Source: Pseudomonas jessenii | Lineage (GTDB): Bacteria > Pseudomonadota > Gammaproteobacteria > Pseudomonadales > Pseudomonadaceae | Length of the DNA stretch: 64,000 bases | Direction: 5' to 3' | Assembly (NCBI RefSeq): GCF_002236115.1 | Contig: NZ_NIWT01000005.1 | Span: forward strand, 496,001-560,000 | Part shown: positions 1 to 7,943 of the stretch, piece after piece | Layout of the letters: each line of letters begins with the position of its first letter | How positions within the stretch are numbered: the first letter of the stretch is position 1 | Notes under the pieces: generated by a model | Told to the model about the DNA's origin: nothing | What the model saw: the letters and a program-made list of their open reading frames with translations, nothing else | The model's database searches: none | Position numbers and translations under genes: made by a program

Positions 1-2
1 CC

Positions 3-542
3 CTCGGCGAACTGAAAGTCGGGCTGATCCACGGCCGCATGAAGCCTGCGGAAAAAGCCGCGGTGATGGCCGAATTCAAGGCCGGCAACCTGCAATTGCT
101 GGTCGCGACCACGGTGATCGAAGTCGGCGTGGACGTGCCCAACGCCAGCCTGATGATCATCGAGAATCCTGAACGCCTGGGCCTGGCGCAATTGCACCAG
201 TTGCGCGGCCGCGTCGGCCGGGGCAGCGCCGTCAGCCATTGCGTGCTGCTCTACCATCCGCCGCTGTCGCAGATCGGCCGCCAGCGCCTGGGCATCATGC
301 GTGAAACCAACGATGGTTTCGTCATCGCCGAAAAGGATCTGGAACTGCGCGGCCCCGGCGAAATGCTCGGCACCCGGCAGACAGGTTTACTTCAATTCAA
401 GGTCGCCGACCTGATGCGCGATGCCGATTTGCTGCCCGCCGTGCGGGATGCCGCCCAGGCATTGCTCGAGCGCTGGCCGACCCACGTCAGCCCGCTACTC
501 GATCGATGGCTGCGTCATGGCCAACAATACGGCCAAGTGTGA
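3..542 (+). CDS. recG: ATP-dependent DNA helicase RecG, C-terminal part (5' end outside window)
   Basis: This is the last 179 residues of RecG, the helicase that regresses stalled replication forks and processes branched recombination intermediates. The reading frame is already open at the window edge. The visible part carries the end of the second RecA-like helicase lobe: TTVIEVGVDVPNA (motif V) and QLHQLRGRVGRG (motif VI with its arginine finger), followed by the short C-terminal region containing ELRGPGEMLGTRQTG, typical of RecG. The gene ends 78 bp before the next one on the same strand. The N-terminal wedge domain and Walker A motif are not in the window. Confidence 0.95.
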   Translation, partial: LGELKVGLIHGRMKPAEKAAVMAEFKAGNLQLLVATTVIEVGVDVPNASLMIIENPERLGLAQLHQLRGRVGRGSAVSHCVLLYHPPLSQIGRQRLGIMRETNDGFVIAEKDLELRGPGEMLGTRQTGLLQFKVADLMRDADLLPAVRDAAQALLERWPTHVSPLLDRWLRHGQQYGQV

Positions 543-620
543 CAACCGTCACGGTTTCTGAGGCGTGGCCCCAAGCAAGCTGGTTATACTCCTGCAATTG
601 TTTAAGTCCGGATACAGACC

Positions 621-2024
621 ATGACCGACGTTGCCTTCGCACCCGACACCCCGCACGCTCCGTCGGTTATTCGGCTGATGCTGGGCAAGTTGGGCATTGC
701 CTACGAAGAAGTGCTGGACCGTCACGGTCTCAATGCCGCGCGCAAAGTGCAGGCTGTTCTCCTGGATGACAGCATTGGCGTATTGATGGTGCTGTTCCCG
801 CAGAGCCAATTGCTGGACCTCAATCGCCTGACCGAACTCACCGGTCGCCGCCTCGCCGCCGTACCCACCGAACGCCTGACAAAAATGCTCGGCAAGCACA
901 ATCTCAGCTTGCTGCCGGGCTTGCCGGCGCTGACCAGTTCACCGTGCCTGTATGACGAAAGCCTGCTGCGCGAGCCGAAGTTGCTGATCAACTCCGGTGA
1001 GCCGGGCGTGCTGCTGGAAATCACCAGCGAAGACTTCAAGGCGACCATGCTGACCAAGGCCAGCGCCGCCAACTTCGGCGAAAACCTGACCAGCATCCGT
1101 CCCAACCTCGACCGCCCCGATGACGACCGCGAGGAAATCACCCAGGCCGTCCAGGCGTTCACCGCACGGCGTATCCAGCAGCGTCTGGAAGCGACCATCG
1201 AAATTCCGCCGCTGGCCGAAACCGCGCAAAAAATCATCAAGCTGCGCGTCGACCCCAACGCCACCATCGACGACATCACCGGCGTGGTCGAAACCGACCC
1301 GGCGCTGGCCGCACAAGTGGTGAGCTGGGCGGCATCGCCCTACTACGCGTCGCCGGGAAAGATCCGCTCCGTTGAAGACGCCATCGTGCGCGTGCTGGGC
1401 TTCGACCTGGTGATCAACCTGGCGCTGGGCCTGGCCCTGGGCAAAACCCTGAGCCTGCCCAAGGACCACCCGCAACACTCCACCCCGTACTGGCAGCAAT
1501 CGATCTACACCGCCGCCGTCATCGAAGGCCTGACCCGCGCCATGCCGCGCGCCCAGCGTCCGGAAGCCGGCCTGACCTACCTCGCCGGCCTGCTGCACAA
1601 CTTCGGCTACCTGCTGCTGGCCCATGTGTTCCCGCCGCACTTCTCGCTGATCTGCCGTCACCTGGAGGTCAACCCGCACCTGTGCCACAGCTACATCGAG
1701 CAACACCTGCTGGGCATCAGCCGCGAACAAATCGGCGCATGGCTGATGCGCCACTGGGACATGCCCGAAGAACTGTCCACAGCGCTGCGCTTCCAGCACG
1801 ACCCGGCCTACGACGGCGCCTACGCCGAGTACCCGAACCTGGTCTGCCTGGCCGTGCGCCTGCTGCGCAGCCGTAACATCGGCTCCGGCCCCGACGAAGA
1901 CATCCCCGACGCCCTGCTCGAACGCCTCGGCCTGAGCCGCGAAAAAGCCAACGACGTGGTAAGCAAAGTGCTGGAAGCCGAGATGCTGCTGCGCGAATTG
2001 GCATCGCAATTCACTCAAGGCTGA
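621..2024 (+). CDS. YbaK-like (aminoacyl-tRNA deacylase-type) domain fused to HDOD signalling domain
   Basis: A 467-residue two-part protein. Residues about 1-150 resemble the YbaK/ProX editing domain, which deacylates mischarged tRNA. Residues about 190-400 form an HDOD domain, a non-catalytic relative of HD phosphohydrolases used in bacterial signalling; LAGLLHNFGYLLLAHVFP is the typical helix. There is no signal peptide or membrane segment, so it should be cytoplasmic. It follows recG by 78 bp. The ATG at 621 is the only start that keeps the whole YbaK-like domain. The fusion is known in pseudomonads, but I know of no established function, and I could not verify that the YbaK-like half keeps its catalytic residues. 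Confidence 0.85.
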   Translation: MTDVAFAPDTPHAPSVIRLMLGKLGIAYEEVLDRHGLNAARKVQAVLLDDSIGVLMVLFPQSQLLDLNRLTELTGRRLAAVPTERLTKMLGKHNLSLLPGLPALTSSPCLYDESLLREPKLLINSGEPGVLLEITSEDFKATMLTKASAANFGENLTSIRPNLDRPDDDREEITQAVQAFTARRIQQRLEATIEIPPLAETAQKIIKLRVDPNATIDDITGVVETDPALAAQVVSWAASPYYASPGKIRSVEDAIVRVLGFDLVINLALGLALGKTLSLPKDHPQHSTPYWQQSIYTAAVIEGLTRAMPRAQRPEAGLTYLAGLLHNFGYLLLAHVFPPHFSLICRHLEVNPHLCHSYIEQHLLGISREQIGAWLMRHWDMPEELSTALRFQHDPAYDGAYAEYPNLVCLAVRLLRSRNIGSGPDEDIPDALLERLGLSREKANDVVSKVLEAEMLLRELASQFTQG

Positions 2025-2028
2025 AAAG

Positions 2029-2095
2029 CATCGCGAGCAAGCTCGCTCCCACAAGGATCACCAAAACCTTGTAGGAGCGAGCTTGCTCGCGAAAG
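2029..2095. repeat. REP pair (REPIN)
   Basis: Two inverted copies of the REP palindrome: GCGAGCAAGCTCGCTCCCAC at 2033-2052 and GTAGGAGCGAGCTTGCTCGC at 2071-2090. They lie directly behind the YbaK-HDOD gene. A third copy lies 50 bp further on. Confidence 0.9.
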
Positions 2096-2144
2096 TCGTC
2101 AACGATGACGCGTGCATCCTGGATAACCGCGGGGGGCTTGAGTT

Positions 2145-2169
2145 TCTCGCGAGCAAGCTCGCTCCTACA
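2145..2169. repeat. Single REP element containing the stop codon of the next gene
   Basis: A REP copy (TCGCGAGCAAGCTCGCTCCT core) whose right end overlaps the last codons of the minus-strand gene at 2165-2536. The TAG stop lies inside the repeat. Confidence 0.85.
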
Positions 2170-2536
2170 CCTTCTTCGGCTTCAAATACTTCGTCAGCCC
2201 CTGGAACCAGATCACCAGCGCCGGGTTGCCCTTGATCTGAATCGACTTGTCCTGAATCCCCGTCATGAACGCCAGCTGCTTGTTCTTCGCCTGCATCGTG
2301 GCAAAGCCATACGCGGCGTCTTTAAAGGCAATCGCAAACGCAGGCTCGGCATGCACACCCGATTGACTGGTGATGCGCTGGTCCTTCACGCGGAAATGCC
2401 GCGCCACTTTCCCGTCCAGGGTCTGCAGCTGAAACACCAGGTCCTTGTCACCCAGCTGCTGCTGAAACGCCGGATTATTCCGGCTGGCCTTACCCATCAA
2501 CAAACCCAGCATCCACAGCAGAAAACGAAATTTCAT
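2165..2536 (-). CDS. SCP2 sterol-carrier-like small protein
   Basis: A protein of about 123 residues with a hydrophobic N-terminus (FRFLLWMLGLLMG) followed by a fold pattern like the SCP2 lipid-binding domain: alternating strands, a FAIAFKDAAYGFATM helix and a C-terminal IQIKGNPALVIWFQGL segment. SCP2 domains bind hydrophobic ligands; the ligand here is unknown. The ATG at 2536 is preferred over a GTG two codons upstream because GAGG lies nine bases before it. The stop codon falls inside a REP element, so the last residues may have been shaped by that repeat. The family call rests on pattern only. Confidence 0.7.
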   Translation of the reverse strand: MKFRFLLWMLGLLMGKASRNNPAFQQQLGDKDLVFQLQTLDGKVARHFRVKDQRITSQSGVHAEPAFAIAFKDAAYGFATMQAKNKQLAFMTGIQDKSIQIKGNPALVIWFQGLTKYLKPKKV

Positions 2537-2735
2537 GCGCACAGCCTCAGAAGGAAAATGAACGGCTGGGGCAGTTTAACGGCTTCAGGCGATAACACCA
2601 GTATCTGCTTGCGTTAGAAGAAGATCAGAACTATTACCCTCACGATGACCACCAAGTCACAATTATCAAAACTTCCTTCAAGACCACTCCACACACCACT
2701 CCTACACCAAACGAAACACATTCTGTAGGAGCTCA

Positions 2736-2999
2736 ACGAAACGCAGCGGCCAACTCTTCAGCGTCTGCCCGGACATCAACACCGAAGCACTCCTGGCCAA
2801 CGCCTCGGAAGATCTGCTGTCCATCAGCGCCATTGCCGCTGACCTGGCCGATGATGTAGACGGCTCACGCCGCTCAGTAGCCTTGGCGATCAGTCGAGTG
2901 GCTGAGGGGGCGCATTTGCTGGTAGAGCGGGCGCTGGATCATCTGGATGAGCCGGAAATGGCGGCGGTTCTCGCCAAGCAACAAAGCGGGCTTGGCTGA
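2736..2999 (+). pseudogene. 5'-truncated remnant of a small DUF3077/DUF6124-type protein
   Basis: An open frame without a start codon, ending at a TGA at 2997-2999. It reads FSVCPDINTEALLANASEDL and then a helix-rich tail (SRRSVALAISRVAEGAHLL, VERALDHLDEPEMAAVL). This resembles the C-terminal part of the small DUF3077 or DUF6124 proteins abundant in Pseudomonas: a short strand beginning F-x-V, a conserved ANASEDLLS-like helix and a second helix. Just upstream a half REP-like piece (TGTAGGAGCTC, 2724-2734) interrupts the frame, so a repeat insertion or deletion probably removed the 5' end. These families have no known function. The 200 bp before it hold no gene I can support. Confidence 0.5.
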
Positions 3000-3010
3000 T
3001 TCGCACCCAC

Positions 3011-3051
3011 AAAAAATGGGCACCCAACCCTGGTTGGCGTGCCCATTTTTT
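3011..3051. terminator. Bidirectional intrinsic terminator
   Basis: AAAAAATGGGCACCCAACC pairs with GGTTGGCGTGCCCATTTTTT. A-run and T-run flank the stem, so it can stop transcription from both sides. It serves the minus-strand HU gene and closes the remnant to its left. Confidence 0.85.
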
Positions 3052-3087
3052 ATTCCACTCCCCCGCTACGCGGAAGGTGAAAACGGA

Positions 3088-3363
3088 TTACGGATTAACG
3101 CTGTCTTTCAACGATTTCCCAGGCTTGAAAGCAACGGTGTTGCTGGCCTTGATTTTGACGGGTTCACCGGTTTGCGGGTTTTTGCCGGTGCGGGCACCGC
3201 GATGGCGTTGCAGGAAGGTGCCGAAGCCCACCAGCGTCACGCTGTCTTTGCGGTGCAGGGCACCGGTGATTTCTTCAAGAACGGCGTTGAGAACGCGGTT
3301 GGCTTGTTCTTTGGTGAGGTCTGCTTTTTCAGCAATGGCTGCAGCGAGGTCTGGTTTACGCAT
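3088..3363 (-). CDS. hupA: HU family DNA-binding protein
   Basis: A 91-residue histone-like protein of the usual HU length. It has the N-terminal dimerisation helices (MRKPDLAAAIAEKADLTKEQ), the GFGTF hinge, the DNA-binding arm with RTGKNPQTGEPVKI, and the C-terminal AFKPGKSLKDSV helix. It bends DNA and compacts the nucleoid. It stands alone, ends 37 bp from a strong terminator, and lies next to the rubredoxin genes, as I recall for one of the HU paralogues in P. aeruginosa and P. putida. The choice of the symbol hupA among the pseudomonad HU paralogues rests on that neighbourhood and is less certain than the family. Confidence 0.9.
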   Translation of the reverse strand: MRKPDLAAAIAEKADLTKEQANRVLNAVLEEITGALHRKDSVTLVGFGTFLQRHRGARTGKNPQTGEPVKIKASNTVAFKPGKSLKDSVNP

Positions 3364-3557
3364 GTGAGTGAAGCCCCTTTGACGGTTTGTTGTTGTTATG
3401 TCCGTGCTGCTCTCTACGGAGCAGCGCCCAAAGCGCCGCAGATGCTCTACTCTGCGGCAGACGGGAGTGAGGATGGCACGCAGTGAGGCCCCGCGCCAGT
3501 ATCGGCGCGGCCATTGTTAGGGCAAAAGGGGGGTGATTCCGACAGAACGACCGGTAT

Positions 3558-4706
3558 TTATGCCAACAGGGCCGGAAGCTCTTTGTTCAGGGCCAGTTTT
3601 TCCATCACGGCGGCACCGGTGAGGGCGTAACCGAGCAGCTTGCCCGCGGCATCGCGGCATAAAACCTTGATGTCGGCGCCCTGCCCTTCGACTGTCCAGA
3701 TGCCCTCTGCGCCCCGTGGCGGCGGGGACACCACCAACGGGCAAACCGGGGTCTTGACGGTGATCGGCATCGGGCCATAGGTGACGGCGGTCGGGTTGCC
3801 GGCCAGGGTTTGCGCCAGCGCTCGCGCACAGCTCATCAGGGGCATCACGTACAGCAGGTTCAGCCCGTCGACCTCGGCGCAGTCGCCCAGGGCGTAGATG
3901 TTGGCGTGGGAGGTCTTCAGGTGCCGGTCGACCATGATGCCGCGGTTGACCTGCAGACCGGCCGCAGCCGCCAGGTCGACGCGCGGTCGCAGGCCAATGG
4001 CCGAGACCACCACGTCGCACGGGATCACCTGGCCATCGGACAGGTGCGCTTCCAGGCCGTCAGCCACGCGCTGCAGGCGGTTGAGCACCGGCCCGAGGTG
4101 GAAGCGAGCGCCAAGGCTTTCGAGCCCTGCCTGCACCGCAGCGGCGGCCGCCGGGTGCAACAGGGTCGGCATGACTTGTTCGCACGGCGCAACCAGCTGC
4201 ACTTCGTAGCCACCCAGGGTCAGGTCGTTGGCGAACTCGCAGCCGATCAGGCCGGCGCCGAGCAGCAGCACGCGGCGCTTGCCGGCCGCCGCCGCACGGA
4301 AGCGTGCGTAGTCTTCCAGGTCGTTGATCGGGAACACGCAGTCTGCCGCGTCGCCTTCAATGGGTACTCGCACGGTTTCGGCGCCCCAGGCCAGGATCAG
4401 GTCGCGGTAGATCACCGCTTCTTCACCGATCCACAAGCGCTTGTGGCCCGGGTCGATGCCGCTGATGCGCGTGTGGGTGCGTATTTCAGCCTTGAGCTGT
4501 TCGGCCATGGCGCCGGGTTCGGCCATGCTCAGGCCGTCGGCATCCTTGTTTTTGCCGAAGCCGGTGGAGAGCATCGGCTTGGAGTAGGAGCGCCCGTCAT
4601 CGGCGGTAATCAGCAGCAGCGGGGTTTCGCTATCGAGTTTGCGAAACTCGCGGGCCACGTTGTAGCCAGCCAGGCCGGTGCCAATGATTACGACAGGTGC
4701 GTTCAT
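3558..4706 (-). CDS. rubB: Rubredoxin-NAD(P)H reductase (FAD-dependent)
   Basis: A 382-residue flavoprotein that passes electrons from NAD(P)H to rubredoxin for alkane or fatty-acid hydroxylation or oxygen defence. The N-terminus has the FAD-binding GxGxxG fold (VVIIGTGLAGYNVAREFRKL). A second dinucleotide fold is at about residues 145-175 (RVLLLGAGLIGCEFANDL). IYALGDCAEV is the C-terminal FAD-contact motif. GAGGAGTAAGG precedes the ATG. It follows rubredoxin by 18 bp on the same strand and forms a two-gene operon with it. Rubredoxin reductase is preferred over a generic NADH oxidase because of this pairing. Confidence 0.93.
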   Translation of the reverse strand: MNAPVVIIGTGLAGYNVAREFRKLDSETPLLLITADDGRSYSKPMLSTGFGKNKDADGLSMAEPGAMAEQLKAEIRTHTRISGIDPGHKRLWIGEEAVIYRDLILAWGAETVRVPIEGDAADCVFPINDLEDYARFRAAAAGKRRVLLLGAGLIGCEFANDLTLGGYEVQLVAPCEQVMPTLLHPAAAAAVQAGLESLGARFHLGPVLNRLQRVADGLEAHLSDGQVIPCDVVVSAIGLRPRVDLAAAAGLQVNRGIMVDRHLKTSHANIYALGDCAEVDGLNLLYVMPLMSCARALAQTLAGNPTAVTYGPMPITVKTPVCPLVVSPPPRGAEGIWTVEGQGADIKVLCRDAAGKLLGYALTGAAVMEKLALNKELPALLA

Positions 4707-4724
4707 TCCTTACTCCTCAATTAT

Positions 4725-4895
4725 TCAGGCAGCGATTTCGATCATTTCAAAATCCATTTTGCCCACACCGCAGTCCGGGCACAGCCAGTCTGCCGGGACG
4801 TCTTCCCAACGGGTGCCCGGCGCAATGCCGTCATCCGGCCAACCGTCGGCTTCGTTGTAGATCAGGCCGCAGACGATACATTGCCACTTTTTCAT
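4725..4895 (-). CDS. rubA: Rubredoxin
   Basis: A small iron-sulfur electron carrier of 56 residues. It shows the two iron-binding knuckles, CIVCG near residues 6-10 and CPDCG near 39-43, with the conserved YNEADGWPDDGIAPGTRWED stretch between them. Start and stop were read directly: ATG at 4895, TGA at 4725, with AGGAAGT upstream. It is the first gene of an operon with its reductase and receives electrons from it. P. aeruginosa has two rubredoxin genes at this place, as I recall; only one is visible here. Confidence 0.95.
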   Translation of the reverse strand: MKKWQCIVCGLIYNEADGWPDDGIAPGTRWEDVPADWLCPDCGVGKMDFEMIEIAA

Positions 4896-5094
4896 CAGGT
4901 ACTTCCTCAGGGTTCAGGCGTTTTGCCGGCCGGACGGTCGATGGTTGTAGCACTGCCGTCCAACTCAGCGCGTTTTGTACTGATCGGAGCCATCGGATGC
5001 AAGCCTGTTCGGCGCAACGGCAGGCCATTTCAATCGATATCGGCGGCTGACATGTTAAGCTCGCCGCCTCATTTGCTGCCAATAATGACTCATT

Positions 5095-5658
5095 GTGCAT
5101 CACACAGAATCCCCCTCTCCAGCTCCTCTCTGGCTCTCGCGCAGCGAACTGGCGCCCCTCCCCGATGCCTCCACCCTCGACTGGCTGTTCGACGAAGGCT
5201 CGCTGACCAGACGTCTGATTCATCTGTCGAATGACGCCTTCAGCGTCTCGCCGATGTTCGAAGGCTGGCAGCCCCTGCGTGCCGACGAATGCGCAGCACT
5301 GGACATGGCCGATGGCAGTGAGGGCTGGGTCCGCGAGGTGTATTTGCGTGGTCATGGCCAGGCGTGGGTGTTTGCGCGCAGCGTGGCGTCACGCAGTGCA
5401 TTGCAAGGCGACGGCTTGCACATGGACGAACTGGGCAGCCGCTCGCTGGGCGAATTGCTGTTTTGCGATCAGGCCTTCCAGCGCCGGGCCATCGAGGTTT
5501 GCCATTATCCGCAAGCGTGGCTGCCCGCCGAGGTGCAATCGCCTGGACTGTGGGGCCGCCGCTCGCGCTTCGACCGCGGCGCCTTGAGCGTTTTGGTGGC
5601 CGAAATTTTCCTGCCTTCCCTGTGGGACGCCGCCTGCGCCCAATCGGAGAACCGTTGA
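5095..5658 (+). CDS. ubiC: Chorismate lyase
   Basis: A 187-residue enzyme that splits chorismate into 4-hydroxybenzoate and pyruvate, the committed step of ubiquinone synthesis. Family features include WLFDEGSLTRRLI near residues 29-41, REVYLRGHGQAWVFARSV in the middle and LWGRRSRF near the C-terminus, with the expected basic active-site residues. The TGA stop shares one base with the ATG of ubiA, so the two genes are translationally coupled. The promoter region lies in the 199 bp shared with the divergent rubredoxin operon. Confidence 0.93.
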   Translation: MHHTESPSPAPLWLSRSELAPLPDASTLDWLFDEGSLTRRLIHLSNDAFSVSPMFEGWQPLRADECAALDMADGSEGWVREVYLRGHGQAWVFARSVASRSALQGDGLHMDELGSRSLGELLFCDQAFQRRAIEVCHYPQAWLPAEVQSPGLWGRRSRFDRGALSVLVAEIFLPSLWDAACAQSENR

Positions 5659-6548
5659 TGTACCAAAGCCTGCTCAAGTCCTTGAACCGCTTGAACCCTC
5701 GGGCCTGGGATTTCATTCAGCTGACCCGCATGGACAAGCCGATCGGCATTTACCTGCTGCTCTGGCCTACGCTGTGGGCGCTATGGATTGCCGGCAAGGG
5801 TTCGCCCTCCCTGGCCAACATTGTGATTTTCGTCCTTGGCGTGGTACTGACTCGCGCTGGCGGCTGCGTGATCAACGACTGGGCGGACCGCAAGGTCGAT
5901 GGTCATGTGAAGCGTACCGAGCAGCGGCCGCTGGTGAGCGGCAAGATCAGCTCCAAAGAGGCACTGGTATTCTTCGCACTGCTGATGGGCGTGAGTTTCC
6001 TGCTGGTGCTGTGCACCAATGCCGCGACCATTTGGTTGTCGTTGGGCGGCCTGGCACTGGCGTTCAGTTACCCATTCATGAAGCGCTACACCTATTACCC
6101 GCAAGTGGTGCTGGGCGCTGCATTTTCGTGGGGGATGCCGATGGCGTTCACCGCAGAAACCGGTGAATTGCCGGCTGTCGCATGGCTGCTGTGGATCGCC
6201 AACCTGATGTGGACCGTGGGTTACGACACGTATTACGCGATGACCGACCGCGATGACGACCTGAAGATCGGCGTGAAATCCACGGCGATTCTGTTCGGCG
6301 ACGCGGACCGGGCGATCATCCTGACCCTGCAAGGGCTGGCGCTGGGTTGCCTGTTGCTGGCGGGTTCGAAGTTCGACCTCGGTGGCTGGTTCCACCTTGG
6401 ATTACTGGCGGCCGCGGGCTGCTTTGCCTGGGAGTTCTGGTACACCCGCGACAGGGACCGCATGCGTTGCTTCAAGGCGTTTTTACACAACCATTGGGCA
6501 GGGTTGGCGATTTTTGTGGGGATTGTTTTGGATTACGCGGTGCGTTGA
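5658..6548 (+). CDS. ubiA: 4-hydroxybenzoate octaprenyltransferase (polyprenyltransferase)
   Basis: A 296-residue inner-membrane enzyme that attaches the polyprenyl tail to 4-hydroxybenzoate, the product of UbiC. It has the two prenyl-diphosphate-binding aspartate motifs of the family: NDWADRKVD in the first half and DTYYAMTDRDDDL in the second, with about eight hydrophobic helices. The start overlaps the ubiC stop (TGATG), which excludes the longer open frame reaching back into ubiC. The gene is followed by a REP pair. Confidence 0.95.
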   Translation: MYQSLLKSLNRLNPRAWDFIQLTRMDKPIGIYLLLWPTLWALWIAGKGSPSLANIVIFVLGVVLTRAGGCVINDWADRKVDGHVKRTEQRPLVSGKISSKEALVFFALLMGVSFLLVLCTNAATIWLSLGGLALAFSYPFMKRYTYYPQVVLGAAFSWGMPMAFTAETGELPAVAWLLWIANLMWTVGYDTYYAMTDRDDDLKIGVKSTAILFGDADRAIILTLQGLALGCLLLAGSKFDLGGWFHLGLLAAAGCFAWEFWYTRDRDRMRCFKAFLHNHWAGLAIFVGIVLDYAVR

Positions 6549-6560
6549 CGCCATATCGTG

Positions 6561-6660
6561 TGTAGGGGCGAGCCCGCTCGCGATGAATTTGAAAGCGACG
6601 CGGTTATCCAGACAGCCCGCATAATCGTTCACGCTCATCGCGAGCAAGCTCGCTCCTACA
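6561..6660. repeat. REP pair (REPIN)
   Basis: Two inverted REP copies, GTAGGGGCGAGCCCGCTCGC at 6562-6581 and GCGAGCAAGCTCGCTCCTAC at 6640-6659, between the convergent ubiA and the COG4315-like gene. Confidence 0.85.
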
Positions 6661-6669
6661 TGAGATGTC

Positions 6670-7056
6670 TTACATCTTCGGCCCTTGGAGGACGTGCCAG
6701 ACCTTGTTCTTCATGTCGCCCGTCTTGTCTCCGGGCTTCTTGTCGTCGTCGTAGTAGTACAGCGGCTTGCCGTCGTAGGCCCATTGCATCGTGCCATCGT
6801 CACGCTGGACGACTGTCCATTTACCTTCAGCCTTGGCACCCGCTTCAGCCTTGAGCGGCGGCCAGTGTTTTGCACACTCACCGGTGCATACCGACGTGCC
6901 GCCAGTGTCCTTGTCGAACGTGTACAAGGTCATGCCCTTATGGTCGACCATCATGCCGTCTTTCATCATCGCCGGCTCAGCCGCGAAGGCCATGGTCGGC
7001 AAGGAAAACGCCGCGACCAGTAGCAGAGCCTTGAAGGATTGCGAGATTTGCTTCAT
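6670..7056 (-). CDS. Secreted COG4315-type protein of unknown function
   Basis: A 128-residue exported protein. Residues 1-25 are a signal peptide (LLLVAAFSLPTMAFA before the cleavage site). The mature part carries the family repeats: MVDHKGMTLYTFDKDTGGTS, CTGECAKHWPPL, and later the related WAYDGKPLYYYDDDKKPGD. The two cysteines in CTGEC are conserved. The family is predicted to be periplasmic or lipoprotein-like, but its function is unknown. It diverges from phoB; the shared 153 bp contain the phoB PHO box, but I see no evidence that this gene responds to phosphate. Confidence 0.85.
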   Translation of the reverse strand: MKQISQSFKALLLVAAFSLPTMAFAAEPAMMKDGMMVDHKGMTLYTFDKDTGGTSVCTGECAKHWPPLKAEAGAKAEGKWTVVQRDDGTMQWAYDGKPLYYYDDDKKPGDKTGDMKNKVWHVLQGPKM

Positions 7057-7137
7057 GGAAACCTTCCTTTTGTGGTTGTCAGGATTCGGACTTAAAGCTT
7101 AGCCCAGGATCCCGCCAATCGCCGACCGACTAAAATA

Positions 7138-7155
7138 CTGTCACACGACTGCAAT
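7138..7155 (+). promoter_or_regulatory. PHO box upstream of phoB
   Basis: CTGTCACACGACTGCAAT fits two 7-base PhoB half sites separated by 4 bases (consensus CTGTCAT-N4-CTGTCAT, three mismatches). A TATCTAAT-like -10 follows at about 7163. It lies 55 bp before phoB and predicts autoregulation. Confidence 0.8.
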
Positions 7156-7209
7156 AATTCCGTTATCTAATGCGGCGCAAGACAGTTAAATGACAAGAGG
7201 ATTAAGGGC

Positions 7210-7899
7210 ATGGTTGGCAGGAGCATTCTGATCGTCGACGACGAAGCGCCTATTCGCGAAATGATCGCCGTTGCGTTGGAAATGGCCGGCTATGACTGCC
7301 TGGAGGCTGAAAACTCCCAGCAGGCCCACGCCATTATCGTCGACCGCAAACCGGACCTGATCCTGCTCGACTGGATGCTGCCCGGCACGTCCGGCATCGA
7401 GCTGGCCCGTCGTCTCAAGCGTGATGAATTGACCGGGGACATCCCGATCATCATGCTCACTGCCAAAGGTGAAGAGGACAACAAGATCCAGGGCCTGGAA
7501 GTCGGCGCCGACGACTACATCACCAAGCCGTTTTCCCCCCGTGAGCTGGTAGCGCGCCTGAAGGCCGTGCTGCGCCGTGCCGGCCCGACCGATGGCGAGG
7601 CGCCAATCGAAGTCGGCGGCCTGCTGCTGGACCCGATCAGCCACCGGGTGACCATCGACGGCCGTCCTGCCGAGATGGGCCCGACCGAATACCGCCTGCT
7701 GCAATTTTTCATGACCCACCAGGAGCGCGCCTACACGCGTGGCCAGTTGCTGGATCAGGTCTGGGGCGGCAACGTCTACGTTGAAGAGCGTACCGTCGAC
7801 GTGCACATTCGTCGCCTGCGCAAAGCCCTCGGCGATGCTTACGAAAATCTGGTACAAACCGTGCGCGGCACCGGTTACCGCTTTTCTACCAAAGCCTGA
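7210..7899 (+). CDS. phoB: Phosphate regulon response regulator PhoB
   Basis: A 229-residue OmpR-type regulator that binds PHO boxes when phosphate is low. Receiver domain residues 1-120: acidic pocket VDDE, phospho-acceptor Asp54 in LLDWMLPG, and the lysine of YITKPF. The C-terminal winged helix (about 130-225) contains the recognition helix in VEERTVDVHIRRLRKAL and the RGTGYRF wing. AAGAGGA lies upstream of the ATG. It is followed by phoR after 44 bp on the same strand. A PHO box precedes it. Confidence 0.97.
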   Translation: MVGRSILIVDDEAPIREMIAVALEMAGYDCLEAENSQQAHAIIVDRKPDLILLDWMLPGTSGIELARRLKRDELTGDIPIIMLTAKGEEDNKIQGLEVGADDYITKPFSPRELVARLKAVLRRAGPTDGEAPIEVGGLLLDPISHRVTIDGRPAEMGPTEYRLLQFFMTHQERAYTRGQLLDQVWGGNVYVEERTVDVHIRRLRKALGDAYENLVQTVRGTGYRFSTKA

Positions 7900-7943
7900 C
7901 CCGGACCTTTACCGCCCGACAAGCTGACAAGGACGCGCGTCAA

